NCBI RefSeq assembly: GCF_003144195.1
Contig: NW_020290005.1
Coordinates: 248,001 to 312,000, forward strand
Origin: Ceraceosorus guamensis
Taxonomy: Eukaryota; Basidiomycota; Exobasidiomycetes; Ceraceosorales; Ceraceosoraceae
Direction: 5' to 3'
Length of the DNA stretch: 64,000 bases
Under the pieces are notes generated by a model that saw only the letters and a list, made by a program, of their open reading frames with translations, ran no database searches and had not been told where the DNA came from. Made by a program: the position numbers and the translations under genes. Below are positions 23,885 through 36,008 of this stretch, piece after piece (the first letter of the stretch is position 1; each line of letters opens with the position of its first letter).

Positions 23885-24160
23885 AACACTCGTGACTTGA
23901 GCGATGTGAGTCGCGAGTCACGTTGAGTGATGAGTCAATCGCGAATAGTCTTGAGAGTCAGCAAGTGATCGAGCGCGCACACAGAGTCACGAGTCGTGAG
24001 TATATGCATGGTGTCCTCGATCGTGACTGTGCAGTCACGAAGTCTGGCAAGTATACGCAGGGCGCGGCCGCCAAGCGCAAGCTATATCCACAAGTCGCAC
24101 GGCATGACGTTTCTCGTCTCTGTTGTACATACAGTCGTGAGTAATAATGAGTCGTGAGTG
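23885..24160. repeat. Cluster of CGTGAGT/ACTCACG-type motifs
   Basis: At least ten copies of short relatives of GTCGTGAGT or its complement lie within about 275 bases, in both orientations, for example AGTCACGAGTCGTGAG near 23986 and two AGTCGTGAGT copies at about 24132 and 24150. The same motif recurs in other intergenic parts of the window and is nearly absent from exons. Confidence 0.75.
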
Positions 24161-25413
24161 AGTACACCGCTCGGTGCTGCCAATCACCCAGCTCTATATA
24201 CCCGCCTTCACAGCGAGCGATAGGTCGCACGCAGCTCTCATGTCTGCTGTCTTGCATGCAGCAAGCGACCACGATGACCAGGATGCATGCACGCAGCGGT
24301 AGCGACAGGGTGCGCGGTGCACCGCAAGGCCACCACCATCAGACACGAGAGCAGCTATAGTCGTGGGTAGCGCGCTGAATAATATAATCGTGAATACACC
24401 ACAAGCGCACCTGTACGAACCTGGATGCACGACAACGCACCTGCTGCTGCTGAATCGAAGACGCTTTTGGCGCAGACACGCCCATGCAGCAGCGCAGGGC
24501 AGACATGCCAATTGATGATTGTGATAGCTGCTGATGTTCCAAATAGACGCACTCGATTTTGATTGTGACTTTCGCACACACCGGTCATAGTTCCTGATTG
24601 ACTCATTTTGGAGGGCTACGCAGTCACTGCGGCGATGTTGCGGGGGGAACCTGATGATGGTGATGAGTCAGAATCAGTGATTATCACCCTGACTTCCACC
24701 TCGGCCTCGAGCTCCTATAGTCGCGCTTCTTCAAGTCAGGAAGTTGCCAATATTGAGCTGATTTCTATCTGCTGGCTTCCCTTGCGGACCCCACTCTTTG
24801 AGTGACTCGCGTCCCAGGTAGGGGCAGACGAAAGTGTCGCATTCGATTGACCTGAAGCCTCATCGATCGCAGAACGCAGGTAAAATGACCACCCCCATTC
24901 GTGATTTTGTACTCACGACTGATGAGTCTAGTCACGAGCAAAAGGGGAGAGGCGCGCAGCTGCTGTGAGCTCAGGCTCACGTCGTGCACGCTACGACCAG
25001 GGGGGGAGGCGGCGACTCAAGACTGATGAAAGTCTGATGAGCGCTTGAGCCTCACCAAAGTGCATACTTTGATATTATCCGACACGCTCTTGTTATCATT
25101 ACGCGTGCACTGGCTAGACTGTGACTAAAGGCGTTTCCGGTCAAATGTGCGAAAGACGCATGGATGCCGTCCCCAGCTGCGAAAAGCAATCGTCGACACC
25201 CGTCGTCATCACGGTGATGGCCATTCGACAGCGCATGTGAAATCCCACAGCGCTTGCCTGCCTTGGACTTCGAGATTCATCCGGCTGCTTAACCAGCGTA
25301 TGATTGAACCATATGCATCTCCAGACAAGCACGCCCAAACGATTGAAAAGGAGAGCCGATTCTGCCCATGCGTACACATGGAGCTGAATCGTCTTGCACG
25401 CCATCTCGTCGGT

Positions 25414-25439
25414 CTTCGATTCGACGGTCCGAATCGAAG
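25414..25439. repeat. Perfect 10-bp inverted repeat, 6-base spacer
   Basis: Arms CTTCGATTCG and CGAATCGAAG flank ACGGTC. It could form a hairpin in RNA or bind a dimeric protein. It lies in gene-free DNA downstream of ssn6. Confidence 0.85.
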
Positions 25440-25607
25440 ATGGTCGATCGTTGCACGATCACCACGTGCGTGCGGATCGGAGAGCGCGCCAGCGACGAGA
25501 GACACATGATCCGAAGTTCAAGAGTATTGCGCAGGTGGCCATTGAACCCTGCAAGAGTCTTTTCCCGTGGTCATACCCGTTGCAATCACTGAACGTCCCA
25601 AATATTG

Positions 25608-25626
25608 GTGACTCGAATCGAGTCAC
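25608..25626. repeat. Perfect 9-bp inverted repeat, 1-base spacer
   Basis: Arms GTGACTCGA and TCGAGTCAC surround a single A. The arm resembles the dispersed CGTGA motif family, so this may be a symmetrical binding site. Confidence 0.85.
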
Positions 25627-26231
25627 AGGCGAGAATCGTGAGTCTTGAGTTACAGAATCAAAGTGGCGACTGTTGACTCAAGACTGGCGCGCCATTCGAA
25701 ATTGCATGGGGCCTCACGTGAAGGTGTGCCTTCGGTTCGTCAATCCGCTGCCGGCATTCAGCACCGCATTACCTCGCCAAAGCACGTCGGAGCATGTGCG
25801 ATTCAACATTCACTCCAGACTTCGGACAAATCGCACGAGCACACTTGCTGAAGTGCAAATCTTGTAGAGTCCGACCGCTCCGTTTCTGGTTCGCGGCGGG
25901 CCATCGAATGTCGAGCACTTTCTTCCACTCGAATCGGCGCAGGAGTCACTGAATGGCAGGACTGAGCAAGAAGTTGGGCGAAGAGTCGTCTCTCGCCTTT
26001 AGTCTGGTTCGTGGCTGAAAAGTGACGACGGTAAGAAGAAGCTTTGTCTGTGTCATTCAAGTCGCAACACGGCGCAGCATAGAACAACATTGCAATTTTG
26101 GAGGTAGAGAGTCAGAAGCATGGTGCAATCGAGAGAAGAAGTACACTTAAGGGTCCCTAGAGCAGGAAAGGCAAGTAAGGGTCGAAGGAGCCACCGAACA
26201 ACTTCTATCTTATCCAACGGAAGCACAGCGG

Positions 26232-29200
26232 TCAGGGCTTATCTCCATTGTCAGCTTCTTCAATTTTAGCCTCAACCTCAGCGCCGTCACCTGAGGGAGC
26301 GGCAGTGCTCTTCGCGGCAGGAGAGGCGCGTCGCTCAGTGGAGGAGTCGTCCAATTCCCCTTCCTCTGGCGATGGCGCAGAATTTGGCTGAGGAGGTGCG
26401 ACTGATGCCGTGGATGCCACCGCGGGCGGCTTCGCGTCGGGATCCGGATTGCTTGGAGTCGTTCCAGCGGGCCCCGCGTTGCTGCTTGCAGTTGCAGATT
26501 TAATGCCCTCTGCATCCTTTTGGACACGGTCAGCCACCTCCATCGCATCGTCTTCTGCGCCGCCTTCCACATTTCGGGCTCGCTTTTCAGTCACGCGGGG
26601 TGATACGTCTGCTGACCGTGGATCGGTGTCATCGTTTGGCCTTTTACCGAGGATGCTGGAAGCGCGCGCGTTGCTGCCATCGTCAGGAATCGGCGCTGCA
26701 TTCCGCTGGCTCCGAGACGCATCTTGAGCGTCATCTGCAGAATGCAAATGGGCGGCAGGTTGTGCTGACCTCGCTCGTTCGCTCTGCATCGAATCAGCGC
26801 TCAGACCTCCTTTGGCCGGAGGAGAGGCAGTGCGACGTGAGGAAGGATGGTCCAAAGTGGGCGGGCGAGCAGGAAGGCTACTGGAAGCGGATGCGGCGCC
26901 AGCGAGCCCCATCAACGCATCTGCTGCACCATTGTCGTAGTCCTCATCCACACTACGCGAAGCGATCGGAGCTTGCGACCGTTGTGCTGCATGCGAAGCG
27001 CTGAGACCAGCTGCCAGGGGTCTGCTGCCAGATGAGGCGTCAGAACCCGCAGGCGAGCCGCGGTCAGAAGTTGGCGACATCCTCGTCTTGACGCGATCTG
27101 GACTTCGAACACCTCCGCGGCTGCCGCCAAAGGTTGACGCAGGTCGAGAGCTACCCGGCGACTGCGATCGAGAGCTGCCGTTTGCTTTTCGGCGCGAAGG
27201 AGACGGGCCTGGTGCTTCGGTTTTGGGCTTCGCGCTGCGACGACCAGCTTTGCGCTTACTCGCTGAGCCGTGGCCATCACCGAACGGTGTCTCTCGCGTA
27301 GGCTCACCATTGTGCGAGCCAGTGTCCGAGTGACGAGTGGGCTCGGATCGATCGTTGAGGGGATCATAGCGACCGCTGCCGCTGATGATAGGCGGTGGAG
27401 GTGGACCAAACCCGCTTGGGCCTCGGCTATACCGATCACGATCTCTGTCTCTCTCACGCTCTCGCTCTCGGTCATAGGCCGGATCGTATCTCCCGTAAGG
27501 CTGTCTCTCAAACGGAAGAGGTGGCGCTCCTGCAGGTCCGCTCCGTCCGTTGGCATACCCACTATGGCCAGAGTGCTCGTCTGGGTGGCTCCCTCTTGGC
27601 GCTCCGCCGTAGCCACGGCGCGAATGCTCCTCTTGCTCACGATCGCGTGGACCATCGTGTTCGCGCTCTCTGTCATAGGCGTTGTTGCGCCCATTGCCGT
27701 CCCATTGCCGAAGTGGTCCAGGAGGACCTGGTTGATTGAATCCGCGAGGACCGGGCGAAGTACGTTCGTGCTGGAAGCGGTGATGCTGCGGTGGTGAACG
27801 GCCGCTCTCGTTGATAGGAGGCGCATCCATGGGAGCCAGTGTCGCATGACTAGAGGATTTGGTGCCGCGGTCGTCAATGTTGGGAATAGATGGAGGTCGT
27901 CCCCCGCGGAAACCTTGTGGCGGCGAAGGGCTACGCTTAGGTCCTGGCAACTCTCGCATTGGACCGCCATCAGGGCCTGGAAGGCCTTGCGGAGGGAAAG
28001 CGGCAGAAGGCGGTCCATTGCCATTGGCACCGATACGCGAAGGGGGCCCTGGAGGTTGCGCGCCACCCACACTCGCGTACGCGGTGGGATGCACGTCTTG
28101 AGGAATCGGTGCGGATGAGACCTGCTCTCCCTTAGCTTCAGCGTTGCGGAGTAAGTTGAGCCGTTGCTGAATGTGAGGGTTCTCGGGGTCCAACTCGGCC
28201 GCTCGAGCGTAGGCATCGATAGCGTCAGAGATTTGGTTGTTGCAGGACTCGTACAAGCTGCCTAGATCGAACCAAACCTCGGAAATGTAAGGGTTGAGGC
28301 GAATAGCACGCGAGTATGCATCAAGTGCATCGCGGAACTGATTGATCTGGTAGTAGAGCACGCCGATAGAGCACCAGAATGTCGGATTCTTTCCGTCTCG
28401 ATACACAGCCTGCTGGTACGCCTCGTAGGCTTTGTTGTAGTTCTGGCCAGCCATGTAAGCGCGACCGAGCAGGTACCAGCTTTGAGCATCGTTGGCGTCT
28501 GACTCAAGGCTCTTGGTCAAGAATTGAATGGCGCGCTCTTGATTCTGGAATCCCGCACTCGATTGGTGGTAAAGCCATCCAAGCTGCTGCAGGACTTTCG
28601 CGTGGTGGGGATTTTCCGCGAGCACGCGCTCGTACGCGTCCTTTGCAGCGCCAAACTGGACGGGTCGACCAAGAAAAGAAAAGCGTGAGTGGCCAAGTCA
28701 CTGTGCAAGCATTTGGGCAATGGATATGCTCACGTCCTTTTGCTGTTCGTAGACGTGACCGATCTGAAACCAGATGTCAATCTCGGTGAGGGGCCGAGGA
28801 GGGCTAGACAGGATGTAACGGAAGCATTCTAGACTGTGCTGGTACTTGTTCTGCTGCTTGTAGATGATGCCAAGGCGGAAATAAATTTCGTTCGCTTTCT
28901 CGTAATCTGCCATACACACAGTGCACGCGTTGTAAGTAAGGCTGTATGATAGCCACATCGAAACCCTTATCACTCACTGGGATCCATTCGCACGACACTT
29001 GCGAAAGCTTCTTCAGCGTGCTCAAGGCTTCCGTAGCGGTCGTACAGAATGCCAATACCATACCAAAGCTTGGGCTCCTTAGGATTCGGAAGGTGGTACA
29101 GCGCTTGCTGGTACGCAGTGTATGCTTTTTGCAGATCGTCCATCATGAGATAACAGTGACCTGCAGCAGCGGCCGGGATGCAAAGCGTTTTGCCTTCAGC

Positions 29201-30124
29201 ACCAGAGGCGAGGGCCCATTACCTAATGCGTGAAGCCACATTCTCGACTCACCCATGGCGCCCCAAGTCTCCCCATTCTCTGGCACAATATTAAGGACAC
29301 GCTGGAAGTATTCCACTGCTTTTTCAAAGTGGTCCATCGTTCGATGCACCCCAGCGATGGCACTGATGGCTGGAACAGAGTAGGGGTTGTGGCGGAGAGC
29401 GGCTTCGTATGCAGCAATGGCTCTGTCGAAGTCTTCCATCGCATCAGCAGCAGATCCTAATTTTGTGGCAAGCAGCAAGTAAGGGGAGACGCTCCGATCA
29501 GCTAAGCAATAGACCTCGAGCGTAATTTTGGCGTGATTACCTACCTATAGATATCCAAGCATTCTCATTGGCTTGCGCTAATTTTTGCATGATGCCAGCT
29601 GGCTGACCTACACTTCCATCCATGGGGTGCTGTCCGGCAGCAGAGGAAGCGCGAGTGGGGGGTCCATCGATGGGTGCGCTGGGCCCTCCTGCCGCGGAGC
29701 CTGGGCCTGCTCCTGGTCCGCCAGGTGGCATAGAAGCAGCGTGACTGCCTCCTGGAACTCCGTTAGGTGCCGCGCCAGGTGGAGGTAGAACACCGCCAGG
29801 TCCCGCGTTCTGCATAGAGCGCGAGGCGGGCACGCCAGGCGGGGGTCCCATCCCATTTGACGACAATCCTGGAGGAGGGGGAGGAGGCCCGTGGGACACA
29901 ACGTGGTGCGAGGGTGGTCCAAGTCCATGAGGTGCTGGTGGCATGCCATGCTGCGCAACCACAGAGCCGTGAGGTGCTGGGGGTGGTGGAGGGCCGCCTG
30001 CGCCGCCGCCGTGTTGTCCATAATGAGCAGGATGCAAGCCATAATGCGGATGGGGACCAGCGGGCGAGCCTGCACCAGGATGATGACCGTGATGCACGAT
30101 GCTGCCTGCCTGTGAGGGCGGCAT
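26232..30124 (-). CDS. ssn6: General transcriptional co-repressor Ssn6/Cyc8 (TPR protein)
   Basis: Partner of Tup1 in the global co-repressor. Exons 30124-29545, 29456-29253, 29160-28978, 28906-28734 and 28655-26232 total 3564 bases, 1187 residues. The first 180 residues are rich in Pro, Gly, His and Met. Residues about 188-545 are a run of roughly ten TPRs with family hallmarks: DRAIAAYEAALRHNPYSVPA, WGAMGHCYLMMDDLQKAY, LWYGIGILYDRYGSL, ANEIYFRLGIIYKQQNKY, DIWFQIGHVYEQQ, HHAKVLQQLGWLYHQ, WYLLGRAYMAGQNYNKAYEA, WCSIGVLYYQINQFRDALDA. The remaining 640 residues are disordered, with Arg/Asp/Glu-rich and Pro/Ser-rich parts. All four introns lie within the TPR region and every joint is supported by the Ssn6 alignment. 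It sits between the two largest gene-free stretches of the window. Confidence 0.95.
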
Positions 30125-31216
30125 CGTGTTCGCGAAGGATGAATGTGTAACGCTTGCGATCTTCTCGAGCGAAAGTCTCAGGCCACAAAAGTAGACACCA
30201 AAGCCAGCGGAAATCGTCGGTGTGGCTAGCCGCTATTCCTGTCGTGTTGTCAAAGGAAGGGTGTCGAATGTAGGTCAGATTTTGGGAACCACTGCTGCGC
30301 GAGTGTAATCAAAGACGGGAATGGACGGTCGCTGGCAAGAGGCGCGGGCGATGGCTCTGAAAACGCAAGAGGACGCAGCCGCTATATCTGACAGAGCGCA
30401 GGCGGCGGCGAGAGCCCGCCATCAGCTAAGGAGTGCACTTAATCGTGTAGCTCGGGCGGTGCGAAGTGACCTGGCGGCAGCATATGAAATCGCAGCTATA
30501 GTCTGACTGCATGCAGCAGCACAGCAAACCTAGACTCTGACACCAGCAATTATTCTGTGACCTGAGTAAGCACCTGGAACAGATTGTTGGTAGATTGCTC
30601 AGAGGCGCGGAGTGGATGTGCCAAGGCAGTTAGACGCTGTAGCGCCGTTGCAGGATGAGCGCACGGGCCGATTGGAGCCACACTTTGCCACCCTCCAATA
30701 TCACGATGTAACCGATCGACTTTTGATTGCAGGTCGGACACGCCAAAGCGCAATTTAGAGTGGGCCGCCATGCACGCAGCTGCTGTAGAAGCTAAGCCCC
30801 TCCAAAATGACCGCGCGTAATCGAGACCCGCGTATCAAATTTGGAGCGGGCAACGCGTCCGCCCTCGAGTTAGACGTACGTGTTGCACGAGCTATATATG
30901 TAGGATGGATCATTGGCGACCGGCGCGGCTCATCAAGTCTGAGGCAGATTCTCATTCTTGATTACAGCGCGTGGCGTCATTCCGACGGGCGCTGACTACG
31001 CGTGCGTCAAACGATGATGGAGCTGTGCCTTGCTTGCTGCGTCCGCCCAAAGTGATGCGAGCTGATGATGCATGCAGGGCGCAGTCTACCGCAGAGCCCC
31101 AGATATGTCTCACGTTGAACGCGTAGATCGCCGTGGGCTTTTCCGAGACGGTATTTTCTAAAACGGAAGCTAGGAGTCTCGCCACGATCGAGGCGCCGTC
31201 CGGGGACGCAGACCGC

Positions 31217-31234
31217 AATCACGAATCACGAATG
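31217..31234. repeat. Tandem TCACGAA motif
   Basis: AATCACGAATCACGAATG holds two head-to-tail TCACGAA units with 7-base spacing. It belongs to the same family as the copies near 63852 (ATTCGTGATTCGTGATT, opposite strand) and 41047. Confidence 0.8.
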
Positions 31235-34200
31235 TACGCGTGAATGATTGCATCGCGGGGTCACGAGCGTGGCTTGCCGTGCACTTTCGAAGCGCACCAG
31301 ACCGGTTTGCTGCGTTCATACGCGCACGTACCGGTATAAAGGGCGTTCCGCGGGGCGTCCAGCGCGATAGACCCCCTCACACCTCGCTTCGCCAATTTAC
31401 GTCTGAAACGAACGCAGCTTTTAACTTGAAACAGCTCGACAATGAGGCTGTAGAGGCCATGCAACAACACAGCCTCTGTTTAGCTTGTCTTCGCTGGTGT
31501 GACCGGGTGGCAGAGAGTCACAATTGTGGGCAGCTAGAGTCTCTGTGCCCTGCAGCGTATAACGTTGTGCCAGCACACCAATCTTCCCGTCGCGAGCGAT
31601 GCCGTCGCGGATGACTCAAGTATCATTCGTGGGCAAGAACAGGCCAAGGCCAAAGAGACGCGGGGCAGCTTGCGACCTTGCGAGCTTGCAGCTTCCGATG
31701 GTTGATCGGGACGGAGGTCTGACCATTTGTACGCGTAACGCGAGCTACTCACAAAGATCCCTGTCTGACTCTCCTCGGGCCTTCAATTCGCGGCTTTCGA
31801 GCGCAATTGGACTCTCCTCCACAGAATGAGGACCGCGAGACAGCAAGACTTTCCGGTCTCTGCCACCAGGCAACCACAGATGACGTATCTGGCTGCGAGA
31901 AGGCCTACTTTGACGCCAATAGTCCCGGCAATATCTCGGGTAGACGTACCCTGGGCGATGTGCCTTGGTGCGCAAGAGCACAGAATCCGAATCGTCTGCG
32001 TTGTAGATATACGCCGCCTTGAATGTTGACGGCGAGCACCTGCCGGTGTCGTGACGATGCTCGGGCCAAAGTGGTGGATAAAACAGGTCTCTGAATGTGC
32101 AGACAAACGCTTGTGGAACGCGTGAACGGCTTCCTTCTTCTTCGCGATGCGAGCGCACGGCAGGCGGCGGAAGCCTTGGCTGCGATTGTTGTCTCCGCGA
32201 GTCTTGTTCACCTGCTGAGACAAGCGCAAGATCGAGCCGGAGCAGCAGTAACGACCCGCGTGAGAGACGACTGCTTTGAGACACGGTCGACAAGTCTTGC
32301 CCGAGACCAGAGGTCCGCAAAGGTTCGTGAGATTGTTCACAAGGTCGATGAGGGACTGCAGAAATAGCTTATAGAAACGTCGTCATCAGCTCGTTGGGGA
32401 GGCAAAGGAGGCGAGTGTCAGGAATGCGCGTGATCGCGATGAGGGATGGATGGATGGTGGAGCAATTGCATGAGGATGTGGAAGCAGCGGTCGCGCGCGG
32501 GGTCTCATCGCGGGCATTTGAAAGCAATCACTTGCTAGCTCTTGCGCGCAAGCGTCCGTAAGCGGAAGACCACACCTTGTGATTGCTTGCTGCATGCTGT
32601 GCCCACCACAGCGCCCACAGCTTGACTGTAAAGATGCTCGCGTACCACGTACGCAAGAGCTGCCGGCGAAGATCGCGCTGCGCTGGCTTGATTCTCAGGT
32701 GGACCTAATGCAGGGCACGTCAACGTCTCTTTGCATGCAGCAGCATCGCAGCGGCGGGACCGTTCAGGGCCCGGGGTCGTCAGCAAGCAAGCAAGCAAGC
32801 AGATGCGAGGGAAGGAAGGCACCATGCGACTTCCATGCCCGCAATCTACGAGGAGCGGCGTCTGAAACGAACGGTCATACAGCTGCTGTCAGATTGCCCT
32901 TGACGTTTCCACACGCATCCGCAAAAAGAGCACAAGAGCGGTGTCTCAGACTGGTCGCGGACCATATATAGTTTTAGTAGGAGTAGTGTGTGCTCTAGCG
33001 CTAAGCTCCCGCAAAGCCAAATGAAGAATCTGAATGAAGGGGCTCTCGCATCACTCATGGGAGGAGGACAGCTAGGAGCAGCAGCAGCAGTAGCAAGAGC
33101 AGCGACGGTCCGGCAGTCGATGTACAGCAGGCACGCCTCGCCTTCTGCGTTCAAGGTCACAGACGATCTTGGGTCCACACCGCTGTTCCAAGTTGGAGTG
33201 CCGACCTTCAGCTGCTGGTTGTTGCCACACTCCTTGTACTGCTCAGATGCTCGCATGCATGAGGACGGAGGGCCAAACGGAGCGCAGCAAAATATCGGCC
33301 CGCATTGCAGTGCATTGCATTGCATCAGACACATGCAGTGGAGAGTCCAGTAGCGCACTTGTGTGCCATCTAGCTGGCACGGCCCATCCACAACGTGTTT
33401 AAGCCACGACCGTAGGCAGCAGAGTGGACGCAACTGCGCATCTCGCATCCAGCAGCCGAGCCAAATCTGGGGCAGCAAGTGCGTAGCAGGCAGCAGTCGT
33501 GTGGCTGTCGCAGAGCCCCGTCGCAGTCATTGCTTGACTGCCATGCAGCTTGCGCAGGCCATTCAACCCGATGGCCAGCGGCCGTCAGCTTCACAGCTTT
33601 GCTGAGAACAAACCACAACAGTCTCCTGAAGGACACGTAACATGAGGACCGCGACAGCTTGCCTTTCACGGTTGGATCAGAAGCATCGACCGAGCTTGAG
33701 TTACTCATCAAGTGAAGAGCTCGAATCTCGGTCACCGGACTGTGAGGAACACTGGCTGGCAGCAGTAGTGTAGCGCTGCGGGGGGGGTTTGATCTGCGCA
33801 AGCTACCCCTGGGCCACCTTCCCGCAGGACTCGTGACTGCTGAGTGTACACCTCGGACGTCACGTCAGCTAGGTGCTCGGAATCCTTGAGCGCGGGAAGG
33901 AAATGCGTGGCTGGCTCGACGTATGGCGGAGATTCACGATTGCATTTGCCAGCAGCAGCACTCACGACTCACGAAGAGAGTGCACGCTCATGATGGAGCT
34001 TACGCGCTGATGCGGTCTTCCAAGCCCCTGCTGCAAGCCGTTACCCGTACTGTGTATATCGAGCGTCATCGAGTGCGCGAGCTGAGCTTGGAATTCCACG
34101 CGATCTCCGACGCGCTCGGCTGGTCGACGCTTGGACCGCGTCCTGCTGGAAACCTTGGCTTCGAAGCATGCAGGGCTTCAATCTCCGCTGGGAGTCTGCC

Positions 34201-35357
34201 CGCGCATCCGGCTGCAGCTTTGGGATCGGGGAGTAGCGAGCGACAGGCGGCTGCGCCGCGACTTGAAGATTCATTCCGAAGGGGTCCGTCCACCTACAGT
34301 CTGAGTACATGCTGACCCAAACCTGGCTTCGTCCTCATACCGGCAGCCGCCTGAATAAGCACGGTCGCGAGGCTGGCAATCGAGAAGCGAGGATCGGCCC
34401 AAGGCAAGCAGCCACTCTTGCTACGTCGCGGCGGCAGAAGTAGTCACGAGTAGTATATACGGCTGGCTTCATGAGGTCGCTGCTGTGCTTCTGCTAGTCC
34501 GGTACAGTAGAAGAGCGCACCTGAGGTCGTTCAGGGTGACAAGGATTCCAAAGTGAGAGTTACAACAGTGCGCGCTGCGTAACACTGTCTTGAACCATAA
34601 CGTAACCCACGCACGACTCTGACTGTTGGATTGCACCGCTTATGAGGGTCGCGCAAACAGCAGCTTTGCCAAGATGAGAGCCGAACAGAGTTTACAGTAC
34701 CAGTCACCAGTGGGCCGTCGACGCATTCTGCTCGAACCGGTGCCGGTACTGTGACCACAGTGTGGCTGGCGCAGCCAAAGAGATGAGACGCTGACAAAAT
34801 TGCGAAGGGCACCGCGCGCTAGCTAGCGCACGTCGTCAGATGAGGTTCGGCGTGCGGTAGCGTGTGTTTAGCGAAATCACGAATCTCGACGGGTAAGCGC
34901 CGAAATAGAGGACTTGTGCTGCAGAACAGAATACGCGTTCGATTAAGCATCCGAGCTGGCTGTTGACTGGGCTTCCTCCCACTGCCGACCAGCATCCCAT
35001 ACTCAAGTCACCCTCGCCGCTATTCACAATTCCTCGTCATCCGAGGCGGCCATGATGCCGCAGCCGCAATCCCGCTATCCCACCAGAAGCAGATAAGGGT
35101 TACAGTGGAAGACCCTCAGCGAGACCGCATGCCCCGACAAACCCAAGGCTCCTCAAAGCGACCACACGGCTCATCAGCGAGCAATAAAGGTGCGGGACGC
35201 AAGGATCATTCCTTGCTCCGATCTGCCCACAGCAAGCGCAAGGCTTGATGCCCGGCATTTGGTTTCTGCATCCGACGCGAGCGTGAGCGATATAGCCACG
35301 AGTATGCGTTCTTGCGGCAGCAGCACTTACCAATCATCTTGACGAGTCACAGCTGAT

Positions 35358-35368
35358 GTATATATAGG
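35358..35368 (+). promoter_or_regulatory. TATA-box-like element in gene-free DNA
   Basis: GTATATATAGG followed within ten bases by AGTCACGCAGTCGCGACG. No recognisable coding sequence follows for several hundred bases on the + strand, so this may drive a non-coding or unrecognised transcript. Confidence 0.35.
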
Positions 35369-36008
35369 CAGTCACGCAGTCGCGACGATGTGCTGCACCC
35401 GCCGCGCATCGGTCGCGCTTGCTTGCACGCCGGCCGGGACCGCTCTAAGAGGCCGGATCCATCAGCGCATTAGCGCGCACATGCATGCCGGCTAGCTTGC
35501 GCGCGTGCGTGTGCCTGAACGCTCGCCCTCGCACCTATCATGCGCCTTTCCATATATCTGCTCGCCGCTCATCTTGCGTGGCACCCGTTACGCGTCGTGA
35601 GCTGTGCGCGCCCGCGCTGGTGAGCCGTAGCATTGCTGCTGTGACGTGGAGTCTTGCTCAGCAAGCACCCGCGTTGCACCTTGCGGGGCCAATGACCAAC
35701 CAACCCGACCAATGGCCGACGCGAGCAAGGGGCTTGACCAGCCATCATTTGACCGTTCCGCGCGCAAACATGCGCGCGCCGACAGTTGCAATTCAAGGTT
35801 TCGAAACGGAGCAAATTGTATTCGGAAATTGGGTTAGACGAAGATCTGATGCGCTTCTTGGCCAAAGTATTTGCATGCAATCGTTGCTAGGTTCTAGTAT
35901 GCCTGTAGCTCGTGCGTCGTAAAAAGAAGGTGTGGGAATGCTCTTCTGCCTGGCAAGCGCGAGAGAGCGGCATCACGGGAATGGGGAGTTGAAGTGCGTG
36001 GCTCGAGG

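Larger units (their letters stand above)
22632..26231. other. 3.6 kb gene-free stretch between the Bni4-like gene and ssn6
   Basis: No protein is recognised on either strand. The stretch contains the Bni4-like promoter (22.6-23.3 kb) and a dense patch of CGTGA/TCACG-type motifs (23885-24160, again at 24900-24945 and 25605-25650). A TATA-like element lies at about 24193-24200, with two perfect inverted repeats at 25414-25439 and 25608-25626. A 12-base palindrome GCGGTGCACCGC lies near 24313. These features suggest unannotated non-coding transcription or regulatory DNA. Confidence 0.5.
30125..36008. other. 5.9 kb gene-free stretch upstream of ssn6
   Basis: The longest stretch without a recognisable gene. 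Open frames such as 31745-32320, 31783-32340 and 32846-33478 (-) overlap one another, use TTG or CTG starts and resemble no family. Visible instead: TATA-like elements near 30893, 32963, 34453 and 35358; CACGA-type motifs near 31217, 33960, 34443 and 34875; simple repeats (GCAA near 32790, ATGG near 32441, CAG near 33079, GCATT near 33308). It may hold ssn6 regulatory DNA, long non-coding RNAs or fast-evolving small genes. Confidence 0.5.

Noticed and set aside
25290-25320. Possible tRNA B-box (GGTTCAATCAT on the minus strand)
   Set aside because: The last bases of the box do not match, no A-box at the right distance and no cloverleaf can be drawn. No tRNA was found elsewhere in the window either.
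22632-26231. Transposon or virus-like element in the gene-free stretches
   Set aside because: No long terminal repeats, terminal inverted repeats of useful length, target duplications, or fragments of transposase, integrase or reverse transcriptase were recognised.
26912-28216. A 434-codon open frame on the minus strand within ssn6
   Set aside because: It is a shadow in another frame of the large last exon of ssn6, starts at a non-ATG codon and shows Arg/Ser-rich noise. The Ssn6 frame is fixed by the TPR match.
31745-32340. Two overlapping minus-strand open frames of about 190 codons in the 5.9 kb gene-free region
   Set aside because: They use different frames of the same DNA, so at most one could be real. 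Neither has a recognisable domain, a signal peptide with confidence, or an intron pattern.
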